19,774 nt of DNA from CAZEVY01 sp964515555 (GTDB taxonomy: Bacteria; Acidobacteriota; Terriglobia; Bryobacterales; Bryobacteraceae), in contig CAZEVY010000101.1 of NCBI GenBank assembly GCA_964515555.1, positions 1-19,774 of the forward strand, given 5' to 3'. The position numbers and the translations under genes are program-made. Below, piece after piece: positions 1-6,978 of this stretch (position 1 is its first letter; each line of letters opens with the position of its first letter). Under the pieces are notes generated by a model that saw nothing but the letters and a program-made list of their open reading frames with translations, ran no database searches and was not told the DNA's origin.

Positions 1-1151
1 GTCTCCACCCACACGCCCGACCGCGCCGACGCCAGCACCGCGTCGCACACCTTTTGCGTCTGCAATGCGTTCCGAAAATCCGGTTGCGTGGGCTTGCCCG
101 ACTCCACGCCGGCGACGAAATCGGCCAGCGCGTTCAGGAACGTATGCTCGTAGCCGATGCAGGTCCCCGGCACCCAATACCGGTTCATGTAGGGGTGCTC
201 CGAGTTGGTGGTGTGAATCTTCCGCCACCCGGTCAGGTGCGATTCCATCTTTTTCCCGGACTGCAGCTGCTTATATTCGAAAAACTGCAAGTATTCCGGC
301 TCCTCCAGGTCGAAATACACGCTCCCGTCGGCGCCATTCATCTCGAAGGTGTTGTAATTCTTCCGCCCCCGCGCATACCGCGTCGACTCGAACGTCCCCA
401 TCGACCCGTTGGCGAACTCCGCCAGAAACATGCACGCGTCGTCGATCCCCACCGGCTCGCGCCTGCCCGACACCTGGTGCATGCGCTCCTTGACGAACGT
501 CTCCGTCTTCGCCACCACCCGCCGAATCGGCCCGTTCAGCCACATGGCCGTGTCGATCGAGTGCGCCAGCAGATCGCCCGTCACCCCCGACCCGGCGACG
601 TTCACGTCCAGGCGCCACAATCCCGCGCCGCCCTGCGGCACGTCCTCGGCGATCGTCCAGTCCTGGAGATACGTCGCGCGATAGTGGAACGCCTTGCCGA
701 TGCGCCCTTCGTCGACCAGTTGCCGCGCAAGCGCGATCGCCGGCACGCGCCGGTAGTTGAACCACACCATGTTGGGGACGCCGGCGCGCTCCACCGCCGC
801 TGTCATCTCCTCGGCCTCGGCCACGTTCATCGCCAGCGGCTTCTCGCACAGCACCATCTTGCCCGCCGCCGCCGCCGCCAGCGCGATCTCGCGATGCGTG
901 TCGTTGGGCGACCCGATATCGATCAGGTCGATGTCCTTGGCCTCCACCACGCGACGCCAGTCGGTCTCGATGCGCTCGTATCCCCAGACGTCGGCGAACG
1001 CCTTCGCCTTGGCGGCGTCGCGCGCGCAGGCGGCTTTCAGCACCGGCCTGTGCTCGACAGCGAAGAAATCGTTCAGCCGCTTGTAGGCGTTCGAATGCGC
1101 CCGGCCCATAAAGCCGTAGCCGATCATTCCGACCCGTAATCGTTTCGCCAT
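1..1151 (-). CDS. Gfo/Idh/MocA family NAD(P)-dependent oxidoreductase (3' end cut by window edge)
   Basis: The frame is open from the ATG at 1151 to the left edge, giving 383 codons without a stop, so only the last few residues can be missing. I translated it by hand. The N-terminus MAKRLRVGMIGYGFMGRAHS carries the Rossmann dinucleotide motif GxGxMG. It is followed by a nucleotide-fold segment ending LIDIGSPND and by CEKPLA, the EKP lysine motif of the family. Further on, GVTGDLLAHSIDTAMWLNG matches the conserved GxxxDxxxHxxD active-site region of the C-terminal domain. Members oxidise or reduce sugars, inositols and related polyols in the cytoplasm; the substrate here cannot be read from sequence. 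A Shine-Dalgarno GGAG at 1161-1158 overlaps the stop codon of the upstream isomerase gene, and only 9 bp separate the genes, so the two are very likely co-transcribed and coupled. Confidence 0.9.
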   Translation of the reverse strand, partial: MAKRLRVGMIGYGFMGRAHSNAYKRLNDFFAVEHRPVLKAACARDAAKAKAFADVWGYERIETDWRRVVEAKDIDLIDIGSPNDTHREIALAAAAAGKMVLCEKPLAMNVAEAEEMTAAVERAGVPNMVWFNYRRVPAIALARQLVDEGRIGKAFHYRATYLQDWTIAEDVPQGGAGLWRLDVNVAGSGVTGDLLAHSIDTAMWLNGPIRRVVAKTETFVKERMHQVSGRREPVGIDDACMFLAEFANGSMGTFESTRYARGRKNYNTFEMNGADGSVYFDLEEPEYLQFFEYKQLQSGKKMESHLTGWRKIHTTNSEHPYMNRYWVPGTCIGYEHTFLNALADFVAGVESGKPTQPDFRNALQTQKVCDAVLASARSGVWVE

Positions 1152-1160
1152 CGCGCGCTC

Positions 1161-2108
1161 CTATCCGAACTTCGCCACCAGTCCGTCGACGTATTTCTTG
1201 CACTGCTCGGTGGCCGCCCAGGCGTCCGGCCAGAAGCACAGGTCGATCGTCCACCAGTCGTGCGGCACGCGCGCGGCCTTGAGCAGCTCCGGCATGATGT
1301 GGTCGAAGTTCAACACGCCCATCCCGAACGGCGGGTGCGCCGACGTCTCGTCCTCGCCCTTGGCGTCCTTGTGACAGGTGTTGTCGGAGTCGATCAGGTG
1401 GATGTGGTTGATGCGCCCGTCGAGCTTCCGGATATAGTCGATCTGCGACGGAAAGACGTCCTTCCCTCCTTCGTGGCGCGCGCCCACCACGCCGACCATC
1501 TGACCGTGGCAGGTGTCGTATTGAATCCCGAAGTTGGGACGGTCGACGGCGTCGTGAATGCGCACCGCGTCGCCGGGTTTGTTGAAGGCGAAGCCCGGCT
1601 CCACTTCCCAGGTCACGTACTGGCCGTTGTCGGCCGCGATGTCGCAGCACGTCTTCCAGGTCGCGACCACCCGGTTCATCGCCGTCGCGTAGTCGATCTC
1701 GCGGTGAATCGTCGGCGGCTGGACGCAATCGACCCGCACGCCCTGGATGCCGATGTCGCGGGCGAACTCGGAGTTCTTGCGGAACTCCGCGATGTACTTG
1801 GTCTGGTCGTCGGTGTTGATCAGCTTCTCGCCCCAGAGATTGGCGGCGATGCCGCTGAACCCCAGGCCGACCTCCTTCATCCTCGCGTTGAGCTCGTCGC
1901 GCTGCGACCGCGCGGGCATCGCGCCGGGCCACTGGTCGTCCGGACCGTTGGGGTTCCCCGGATTGGGATGCGGCGGAAAGGCGCCCAGCTCGACGCCGTC
2001 GAACCCAAGGGCCTTCAGCTTGGTCGTAACAGTGTCGAAGTCGATGGGGTTCGCGGCGTACGGGCCGATCGTGAAGGCCCAGGATCCGATCGAGATGCGC
2101 TTGCTCAT
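1161..2108 (-). CDS. Sugar phosphate isomerase/epimerase-type TIM-barrel protein (AP endonuclease family 2 fold)
   Basis: This 315-residue protein starts MSKRISIGSWAFTIGPYAAN and has the layout of xylose-isomerase-like TIM barrels. An early strand reads GFDGVELGAF. Likely metal ligands occur in order: Glu in TWEVEPG, Asp and His in QYDTCHGQ, His in INHIHLIDSD and Asp in WWTIDLCFW. It probably isomerises or epimerises a sugar or keto-sugar in the cytoplasm together with the oxidoreductase 9 bp downstream, a pairing often seen in polyol catabolism. I chose the ATG at 2108; the frame extends upstream to a TTG at 2147, directly against the stop of the preceding gene, but those 13 residues do not look like part of the barrel. 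A weak purine-rich Shine-Dalgarno (GAGATTGGGG) precedes 2108. The substrate is unknown. Confidence 0.87.
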   Translation of the reverse strand: MSKRISIGSWAFTIGPYAANPIDFDTVTTKLKALGFDGVELGAFPPHPNPGNPNGPDDQWPGAMPARSQRDELNARMKEVGLGFSGIAANLWGEKLINTDDQTKYIAEFRKNSEFARDIGIQGVRVDCVQPPTIHREIDYATAMNRVVATWKTCCDIAADNGQYVTWEVEPGFAFNKPGDAVRIHDAVDRPNFGIQYDTCHGQMVGVVGARHEGGKDVFPSQIDYIRKLDGRINHIHLIDSDNTCHKDAKGEDETSAHPPFGMGVLNFDHIMPELLKAARVPHDWWTIDLCFWPDAWAATEQCKKYVDGLVAKFG

Positions 2109-2147
2109 AGCCCCAATCTCATATCGCAATGGGGCGCGTCCCCGCAA

Positions 2148-3890
2148 CTACAGCGACCGCAGAAAGCGGGCCAAGGCGTCGATCTCCTCTTCGCTCAGAT
2201 GCGACGTGCGGCCGTGCCGGTCGCCTGCGTTGCGCGTCGTCAGAACGTCGCGCAGTGTCGCCGCGCTGCCGTCGTGCAGATACGGCGCCGAGTCCCAGAC
2301 GCCGCGCAGCGACGGCGTGTCGAACGCCCGCCCCAGCGACTCGCCTGGACCGTCTCCGGTGCCGACGTCGTGGACGGGACGCAGGCGCAAATCGGAATCC
2401 GTCCATCTGGGAGGAATGTGGCACGACGCGCAGCCGGTCCCGGCGCTGAGGAAGATCTCGCGGCCGCGCGCGACTCGGGCGTCGGCCGGAAACGGGTTGC
2501 GCCGCGCCGAGAGCAGCGTGATGTAGACGCTCACCGCATCCAGGTCCGCCGACAGTCTCTCGTTCGGCTCGCCGAGCTCCGGGTTCGGCGCGCGGTCCTT
2601 GATCAACCCTGTCCCGCCTTGCAGATCGCGGAACGTGTGCTCGAAGTCCTGGAACTCGTCGCGATCCGCGCTCCAGTGCAGCGGCCGCGTGTCGACCGCC
2701 CCGCGCAGGCTGGTCGTATTTCTTGGACCAGCGCGGAACAGCCAGGTGCGCGCGTCGTGCTCGCCCTCGAAGTGGCAACTGGCGCAGCTCATCCAGCGGT
2801 CGCGCGAGAGCTCCGGCGCGCGGCTCGAGAAAAACAGGATCTTGCCGCGCTTGAACACGGGCGCGGCGTTCGAAGGCGTCAGGGGAATCCGCCGCGTCTC
2901 GCGCCCGGCGACGAGATCCACCACCGAGATGTCTTCCGACAGCGAATTCACGACGTACGCCTTCCGCCCGTCACCCGTGACGGCGACGCCCCGCGGCCCG
3001 TCGCCGACGTCGATGCGCGTGAGCGCTCGCGGATTCCCGAGCGGCACCACCGTCAAATCGCCGCTGCCCAGGTGCGCGACGTAGAGCGTACCCCCGTCGG
3101 GCGAGAATGCCGCGTCGAAGGGCAGGTTGGCCGACACCGGTCCGAGCGAGAGGTCAATGATCGCTTGCGCGCCGTCGCCCCGGAGCACCGCCGTCCGCGG
3201 GGCGACCGCCGTGTTGAACGCCGGCTCGCGCACCTCGGCATTCGAGACGATGTGCGGCACGAACGCGCGCCCATCGGGATGAAACGCGACCTTCTGCGAG
3301 AAATTGCTGGAGTCGCCCGTCGACAGCGTGCCGATGAGCCGGAACTCCACCGGGTCGATGACCGACACCCGGCCCGTGAAGAAGTCGGTCACGTAGAGGC
3401 GCGCGCCGTCGGGCGACAGCGCCACTCCCTTCGGCCTCCCGCCCACCGGGATGCGCGTCCAGATGCGCCCCTCGCCGTCGCCGACCGTCGGAATCACGTC
3501 GACAACCCCGTCCGCCGACGCCGCCACGAACAGCAGCCCGCGAAAGGAATCGTAGACGACGCCGTACGGCTCCGCGCTCGTGCGCCAGCGGCCGGTTACC
3601 AGCAGCGTGGCCGCGTCGATCACCGCCAGGTCGTCGAATCCCTCCGAGGAGACGAAGATGCGGTCGTAGGCGTGCGCGACGCCGCGCGGCGAGGCGCCCA
3701 CGAAGATCTCGCGCACCAGCCGGTCGGTGGCGGCATCCACCACGGCCATGCGCCCGCTCTCCAGGCTCAGCAGAAACGCGCGGTCGCCTTCGGGACTGAG
3801 AATCGCGCTGCCGCTCGATTGAGAGAAAATCGGCGCGGCCAGTAACAATAGGGCGCCGAACCCCGCGCGGGACATCCTTCCATCCATCAT
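2148..3890 (-). CDS. Secreted YVTN beta-propeller protein fused to a di-heme cytochrome c (CCP/MauG-like) domain
   Basis: The protein has 580 residues. A signal peptide covers roughly residues 6-24 (hydrophobic GALLLLAAPIF). Residues 28 to about 350 form repeated propeller blades of the type SPDGxxLYVxxxxTGxVSVID (for example LSPDGARLYVTDF near 168), as in YVTN/surface-layer proteins. The C-terminal third has two haem-binding CxxCH motifs, C369-A-S-C372-H373 and C487-A-S-C490-H491, and PYLHDGSAATL near 536, which resembles the conserved C-terminal PYxHDG segment of bacterial cytochrome c peroxidase/MauG proteins. It should act outside the cytoplasmic membrane; peroxidase activity versus another electron-transfer role is not decidable. 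Start choice is open: 3890 lacks a Shine-Dalgarno, and 3875 (MSRAGFG) is a possible alternative. It heads the run that continues into the isomerase 39 bp downstream. Confidence 0.88.
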   Translation of the reverse strand: MMDGRMSRAGFGALLLLAAPIFSQSSGSAILSPEGDRAFLLSLESGRMAVVDAATDRLVREIFVGASPRGVAHAYDRIFVSSEGFDDLAVIDAATLLVTGRWRTSAEPYGVVYDSFRGLLFVAASADGVVDVIPTVGDGEGRIWTRIPVGGRPKGVALSPDGARLYVTDFFTGRVSVIDPVEFRLIGTLSTGDSSNFSQKVAFHPDGRAFVPHIVSNAEVREPAFNTAVAPRTAVLRGDGAQAIIDLSLGPVSANLPFDAAFSPDGGTLYVAHLGSGDLTVVPLGNPRALTRIDVGDGPRGVAVTGDGRKAYVVNSLSEDISVVDLVAGRETRRIPLTPSNAAPVFKRGKILFFSSRAPELSRDRWMSCASCHFEGEHDARTWLFRAGPRNTTSLRGAVDTRPLHWSADRDEFQDFEHTFRDLQGGTGLIKDRAPNPELGEPNERLSADLDAVSVYITLLSARRNPFPADARVARGREIFLSAGTGCASCHIPPRWTDSDLRLRPVHDVGTGDGPGESLGRAFDTPSLRGVWDSAPYLHDGSAATLRDVLTTRNAGDRHGRTSHLSEEEIDALARFLRSL

Positions 3891-3893
3891 AAT
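3888..3893 (+). promoter_or_regulatory. Possible -10 element (CATAAT) for the VWFA-related gene
   Basis: CATAAT ends 11 bp before the ATG at 3905 and no Shine-Dalgarno is visible, which would fit a very short or absent leader. No good -35 hexamer lies at the expected distance. The element overlaps the first codon of the divergent cytochrome gene. This is a weak candidate, based on sequence similarity only. Confidence 0.3.
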
Positions 3894-3904
3894 GAAGTTC
3901 GACC

Positions 3905-5569
3905 ATGCGATTCCTTGCGGCCGCCCTCGGCGCTTCGCTCGCCCTCGCGCAGGAGCCGGCGCCGACCTTCCGCGCCACCACGCGCCTGGTCGAGATGTCG
4001 GTGATCGCGCTCGACAAGCGCGGCAACCCTGTGACCGACCTGCGCCTGGACGATTTCGTCGTAACCGAAAAGAACAAGCCGCGCCCGCTCGCCTTTTTCC
4101 GGCACGAGGGCGCCGCGCAGTCCGCCGAGTCCCCCGTCAGGCCGCTCCCGCCCGGCATCTTCACCAATCGCGCCGAGTTCACGCCCGGCCCGCCGCGCAA
4201 CATCAGCGCGCTGCTGATCGACGAGCTCAACACGCAGCCCGCCGACGCCATCCGCGTGCGCGCGCAGGTGACGCGGTATCTCAAGGCGCTCACCCCCGAG
4301 ACGCGCGTGGCCGTCTACCACCTGGGCGCGCGCCTGCGCGTCCTGCACGACTTCACCGACGACGTCGACTCCCTGCGCGAGCGCGTGCGCAAGGCGGCGC
4401 TGACCCTGCCGCTCCAGCACGAGGCCGACATGGAGCGCGCCGTCGTGGAGGCCGAGCAGTTCGTCGACATGTTCAAGGGCGACCCGCAAATGGAAGCCAT
4501 GATGGCGGAAATGATGCGGGTGCAGCTCGAAGTCGAATCGATGGCCAACGCACAGGCGCGCCGGCGCCGCATGGAAATGACGCTGGCCCACCTGGAAGCG
4601 CTCGGGCGCCACCTGGCGGGAATCCCCGGCCGTAAGAATCTGGTCTGGATCAGCGGCGGCATCTCGATCGTGTCGCTCACCGGCGCCATGGGCTTCGGAC
4701 CGCGGGGATCCTTCGAGTCCTACGAGGATCGGGTCCGCCGCAGCGCGCAGCGCCTGGCGCAGCAGGGAATCGCGCTGTACATCGTCGACGCGCGCGGACT
4801 CATGGTGGGCTCCGGCGGAGCGGCCTTGTCCGGTGCGCCGCCCCCGCGCGGGCGCGGACGATTCGAGGCCATCGAGGACGCCTCGCGCATCAGCGCCGAT
4901 CCGCATTCGGCCGGCACGATCATGGCGCAGATCACCGGCGGCCGCTACCTGTTCAACACCAACGACATGCTCGAGGGCTTCAAGCGCGCCGCCTCCGACC
5001 TCCGCGGCAGCTACACGCTCGGCTTCTACATCGGCGAAGAGCCCGACTCGAAGTGGCACGGCCTGAAGGTGCGCGTCAAGCGGCCGGGCGTCGAGGTGTC
5101 GCATCGCCAGGGGTACCTGGCCGAGGCGCCCGCGGGGAAGCCCCTCAGTTGGGCCAACGACGACATCGTCGCCGTGGCGACCAATCCCATCGGCTCCTCG
5201 AACGTGCTGCTGACCGCGCAGGTGACGCCGGCCGAAGACGCCGAGCCGGGCACGCTGGTGCTCGGCCTGCGCATCGAGGTCGACCGGCTGCACTTCCGCG
5301 ACCTCGGCGAGGTACGCACCGCCGATCTCGAAATCATCCGCACCGATCGCACGCCGGGCGGCGTGCATGTCGAGCGCGACAAGGGGACGATTCAGGTGAA
5401 GTCGAAGGACTGGGAGGCGGCGCGCGCCAAGGGCCTCGCCTACGTGCGCCAGTTCAAGCCGAAACCGGATGCCACCTCGGTCCGCGTGATCGTACGCGAC
5501 ATGCTGACCGGCGCGTACGGGACTCTCGACGTTTCGCTGAAGCAACTGGTGGCGGCGGCCAAGCCGTAG
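3905..5569 (+). CDS. VWFA-related (acidobacterial-type) secreted protein
   Basis: This 554-residue protein opens with a short signal peptide (MRFLAAALGASLALAQ). The typical N-terminal beta segment follows, FRATTRLVEMSVIALDKRGN with VTDLRLDDFVVTE, which is characteristic of the acidobacterial VWFA-related family. The von Willebrand A-like core begins at SALLIDELNT, where D106-E-L-N-T stands in the place of the DxSxS metal-binding motif, so the MIDAS is only partly conserved. Later landmarks are GRKNLVWISGG (residues 242-252), IALYIVDARGL and the terminal segment DLRGSYTLGFYIGE. Residues 171-232 are charged and Met-rich and look helical, an insertion in the A domain. It probably acts outside the cytoplasm in protein-protein interaction; the partner is unknown. 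The start ATG at 3905 gives the best signal peptide; no Shine-Dalgarno is visible. Confidence 0.88.
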   Translation: MRFLAAALGASLALAQEPAPTFRATTRLVEMSVIALDKRGNPVTDLRLDDFVVTEKNKPRPLAFFRHEGAAQSAESPVRPLPPGIFTNRAEFTPGPPRNISALLIDELNTQPADAIRVRAQVTRYLKALTPETRVAVYHLGARLRVLHDFTDDVDSLRERVRKAALTLPLQHEADMERAVVEAEQFVDMFKGDPQMEAMMAEMMRVQLEVESMANAQARRRRMEMTLAHLEALGRHLAGIPGRKNLVWISGGISIVSLTGAMGFGPRGSFESYEDRVRRSAQRLAQQGIALYIVDARGLMVGSGGAALSGAPPPRGRGRFEAIEDASRISADPHSAGTIMAQITGGRYLFNTNDMLEGFKRAASDLRGSYTLGFYIGEEPDSKWHGLKVRVKRPGVEVSHRQGYLAEAPAGKPLSWANDDIVAVATNPIGSSNVLLTAQVTPAEDAEPGTLVLGLRIEVDRLHFRDLGEVRTADLEIIRTDRTPGGVHVERDKGTIQVKSKDWEAARAKGLAYVRQFKPKPDATSVRVIVRDMLTGAYGTLDVSLKQLVAAAKP

Positions 5570-5593
5570 CATCTTCCACAAAGAATTGAGCCG

Positions 5594-5622
5594 TCGAGTG
5601 TGACTTGCATGCGTGCACTCGA
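5594..5622. repeat. Short inverted repeat downstream of the VWFA gene
   Basis: TCGAGTG (5594-5600) and CACTCGA (5616-5622) form a perfect 7-bp inverted repeat with a 15-nt loop, 24 bp after the stop at 5569. No T-run follows, so it is at best a weak or factor-assisted terminator, or an operator-like site in the 248-bp spacer before the next gene. The rest of this spacer (5570-5817) shows no credible gene. Confidence 0.35.
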
Positions 5623-5805
5623 ACGCATAACGATCGATCCCTCGGCAATGGGTTAAAAGCCCTGCATTCGCGGGATGCGGGTCACCGTCGGAATGATCGT
5701 TGAAGGGCTCGCCGCCGGTCGCACCGCCGAGCGATACTGAGCGTCGACTGGAGCGGCCGTCGCCGCGCTCACCTGCTCCCGATTCGGTGACACGCGTTCC
5801 ATCAC

Positions 5806-5811
5806 TATAAT
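5806..5811 (+). promoter_or_regulatory. Consensus -10 box (TATAAT) placed for a leaderless transcript
   Basis: A perfect TATAAT ends six bases before the ATG at 5818, so transcription would be expected to start at or next to the start codon. No Shine-Dalgarno is present between them, which agrees with a leaderless mRNA. The -35 is poor: TTCGGT at 5783-5788 is at the right 17-bp spacing but matches weakly, while GTGACA at 5787-5792 matches better but is only 13 bp away. Confidence 0.55.
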
Positions 5812-5817
5812 GTCCCA

Positions 5818-6978
5818 ATGAGAACGCTCCTCCTCCTCACCCTCTCCACCGCCGCCTTCGCCGCCGGACTCGACCCCGAGCGCCTCGCGCGCATCCCCGT
5901 CCGCATGAAGGCCTTCGTCGACAAGGGAACCGTCTCCGGTGTCGTCACCCTCCTGGCGCGCCACGGCAAGATCGACCATCACGAAGCCGTCGGCATGCAG
6001 GACATCGAAGCCAGGAAGCCCATGCGCGCCGACACCATCTTTCAGATCATGTCCATGACCAAGCCGGTCACCGGCGTCGCCATCATGATTTTGGCCGAGG
6101 AAGGACGTCTCGCCCTCAGCGACCCCGTCGAGCGCCACCTGCCCGAATTCCGCGGCCAGTGGATGATCGACGCGCGCGACGGCGACAAGAGCCTCTCCCT
6201 GAAAAGGCCGGCGCGACCCATCACCATCCGCGACCTGATGACGCACACCTCCGGGATGCCCGCCACCAATCCCATCGCCGACGCGCAGCGCTACACGCTC
6301 GCCGAAGCCATCCCCATGTACTCGCAGCGTCCACTCGAGTTCGAGCCCGGCACGAAGTGGCTCTACAGCAACGCCGGCATCGACACGCTCGGGCGCATCG
6401 TCGAGGTCCTCTCCGACAAACCCTTCGAGAAATTCGTCGAGGAGCGCATCTTCACGCCGCTCGGGATGAAGGACAGCCACTTCGCACCGCCCGCCGACAA
6501 GCACGCGCGCGTCGCCCTGGTCTATCGTCCCGACGCAGGAAAGCTCGTCAAGAGCGACGTCGACATGTACCGCAAGGGATTCCGCGGACCCATCCCGTCG
6601 GGCGGCATGTACTCGACCGCGTCCGACATGGCGGCCTTCTACCAGATGATGCTCAACGGCGGGACCTACCAGGGGAAGAAGATCCTCTCGCGCCCCGCCG
6701 TCGACGTCATGACCGTCAACCACACCGGAACGATCACCGCCGGCCACGGCCCCGGCCTTTCGTTCGGCCTCACCTGGAATGTCGTGCGCGATCCGATGTC
6801 CACGCTCACGTTTCTCTCCGAGGGAACCTTCATGCACGGCGGCGCCTTCGGCACGCACGGCTGGGTCGACCGCAAGAAGGACATCGTCGGCGTGTTCATG
6901 ATTCAGCGCACCGGCGGCGGCGGCGCCGGCGAGCGCGACGCGTTCCTCTCGATGGCCAACACCGCGGTCGTCGACTGA
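5818..6978 (+). CDS. Serine hydrolase of the beta-lactamase (class C/PBP-like) family
   Basis: This exported protein has 386 residues and a signal peptide MRTLLLLTLSTAAFAA. The three active-site boxes of the family are visible: SxxK as S79-M-T-K82 in IMSMTKPVTG, YxN as Y183-S-N185 in WLYSNAGID, and an HxG box as H340-G-G342 in FMHGGAFGTHGW. HTSGMP near 143 is another family landmark. These enzymes act as esterases, D-aminopeptidases or peptidases on the cell surface, and most are not antibiotic-resistance enzymes; nothing here indicates resistance. The start is supported by the signal peptide and by a perfect TATAAT six bases upstream. The stop overlaps the ATG of the next gene (TGATG), so the two hydrolases are probably co-translated. 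Confidence 0.9.
   Translation: MRTLLLLTLSTAAFAAGLDPERLARIPVRMKAFVDKGTVSGVVTLLARHGKIDHHEAVGMQDIEARKPMRADTIFQIMSMTKPVTGVAIMILAEEGRLALSDPVERHLPEFRGQWMIDARDGDKSLSLKRPARPITIRDLMTHTSGMPATNPIADAQRYTLAEAIPMYSQRPLEFEPGTKWLYSNAGIDTLGRIVEVLSDKPFEKFVEERIFTPLGMKDSHFAPPADKHARVALVYRPDAGKLVKSDVDMYRKGFRGPIPSGGMYSTASDMAAFYQMMLNGGTYQGKKILSRPAVDVMTVNHTGTITAGHGPGLSFGLTWNVVRDPMSTLTFLSEGTFMHGGAFGTHGWVDRKKDIVGVFMIQRTGGGGAGERDAFLSMANTAVVD

Noticed and set aside
1260..3845. 861-codon open frame on the plus strand
   Set aside because: It lies antisense to the isomerase and cytochrome genes, which have clear domain motifs. Its translation is Arg/Ala/Val-rich low-complexity sequence, as expected from high-GC antisense frames.
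3887..5818. 643-codon open frame on the minus strand
   Set aside because: It is antisense to the VWFA-related gene and is His/Arg/Gly-rich without any domain.
5818..6978. Antibiotic-resistance beta-lactamase
   Set aside because: SxxK, YxN and HxG boxes are shared by many esterases and peptidases of this fold; nothing in the sequence or neighbours points to resistance.
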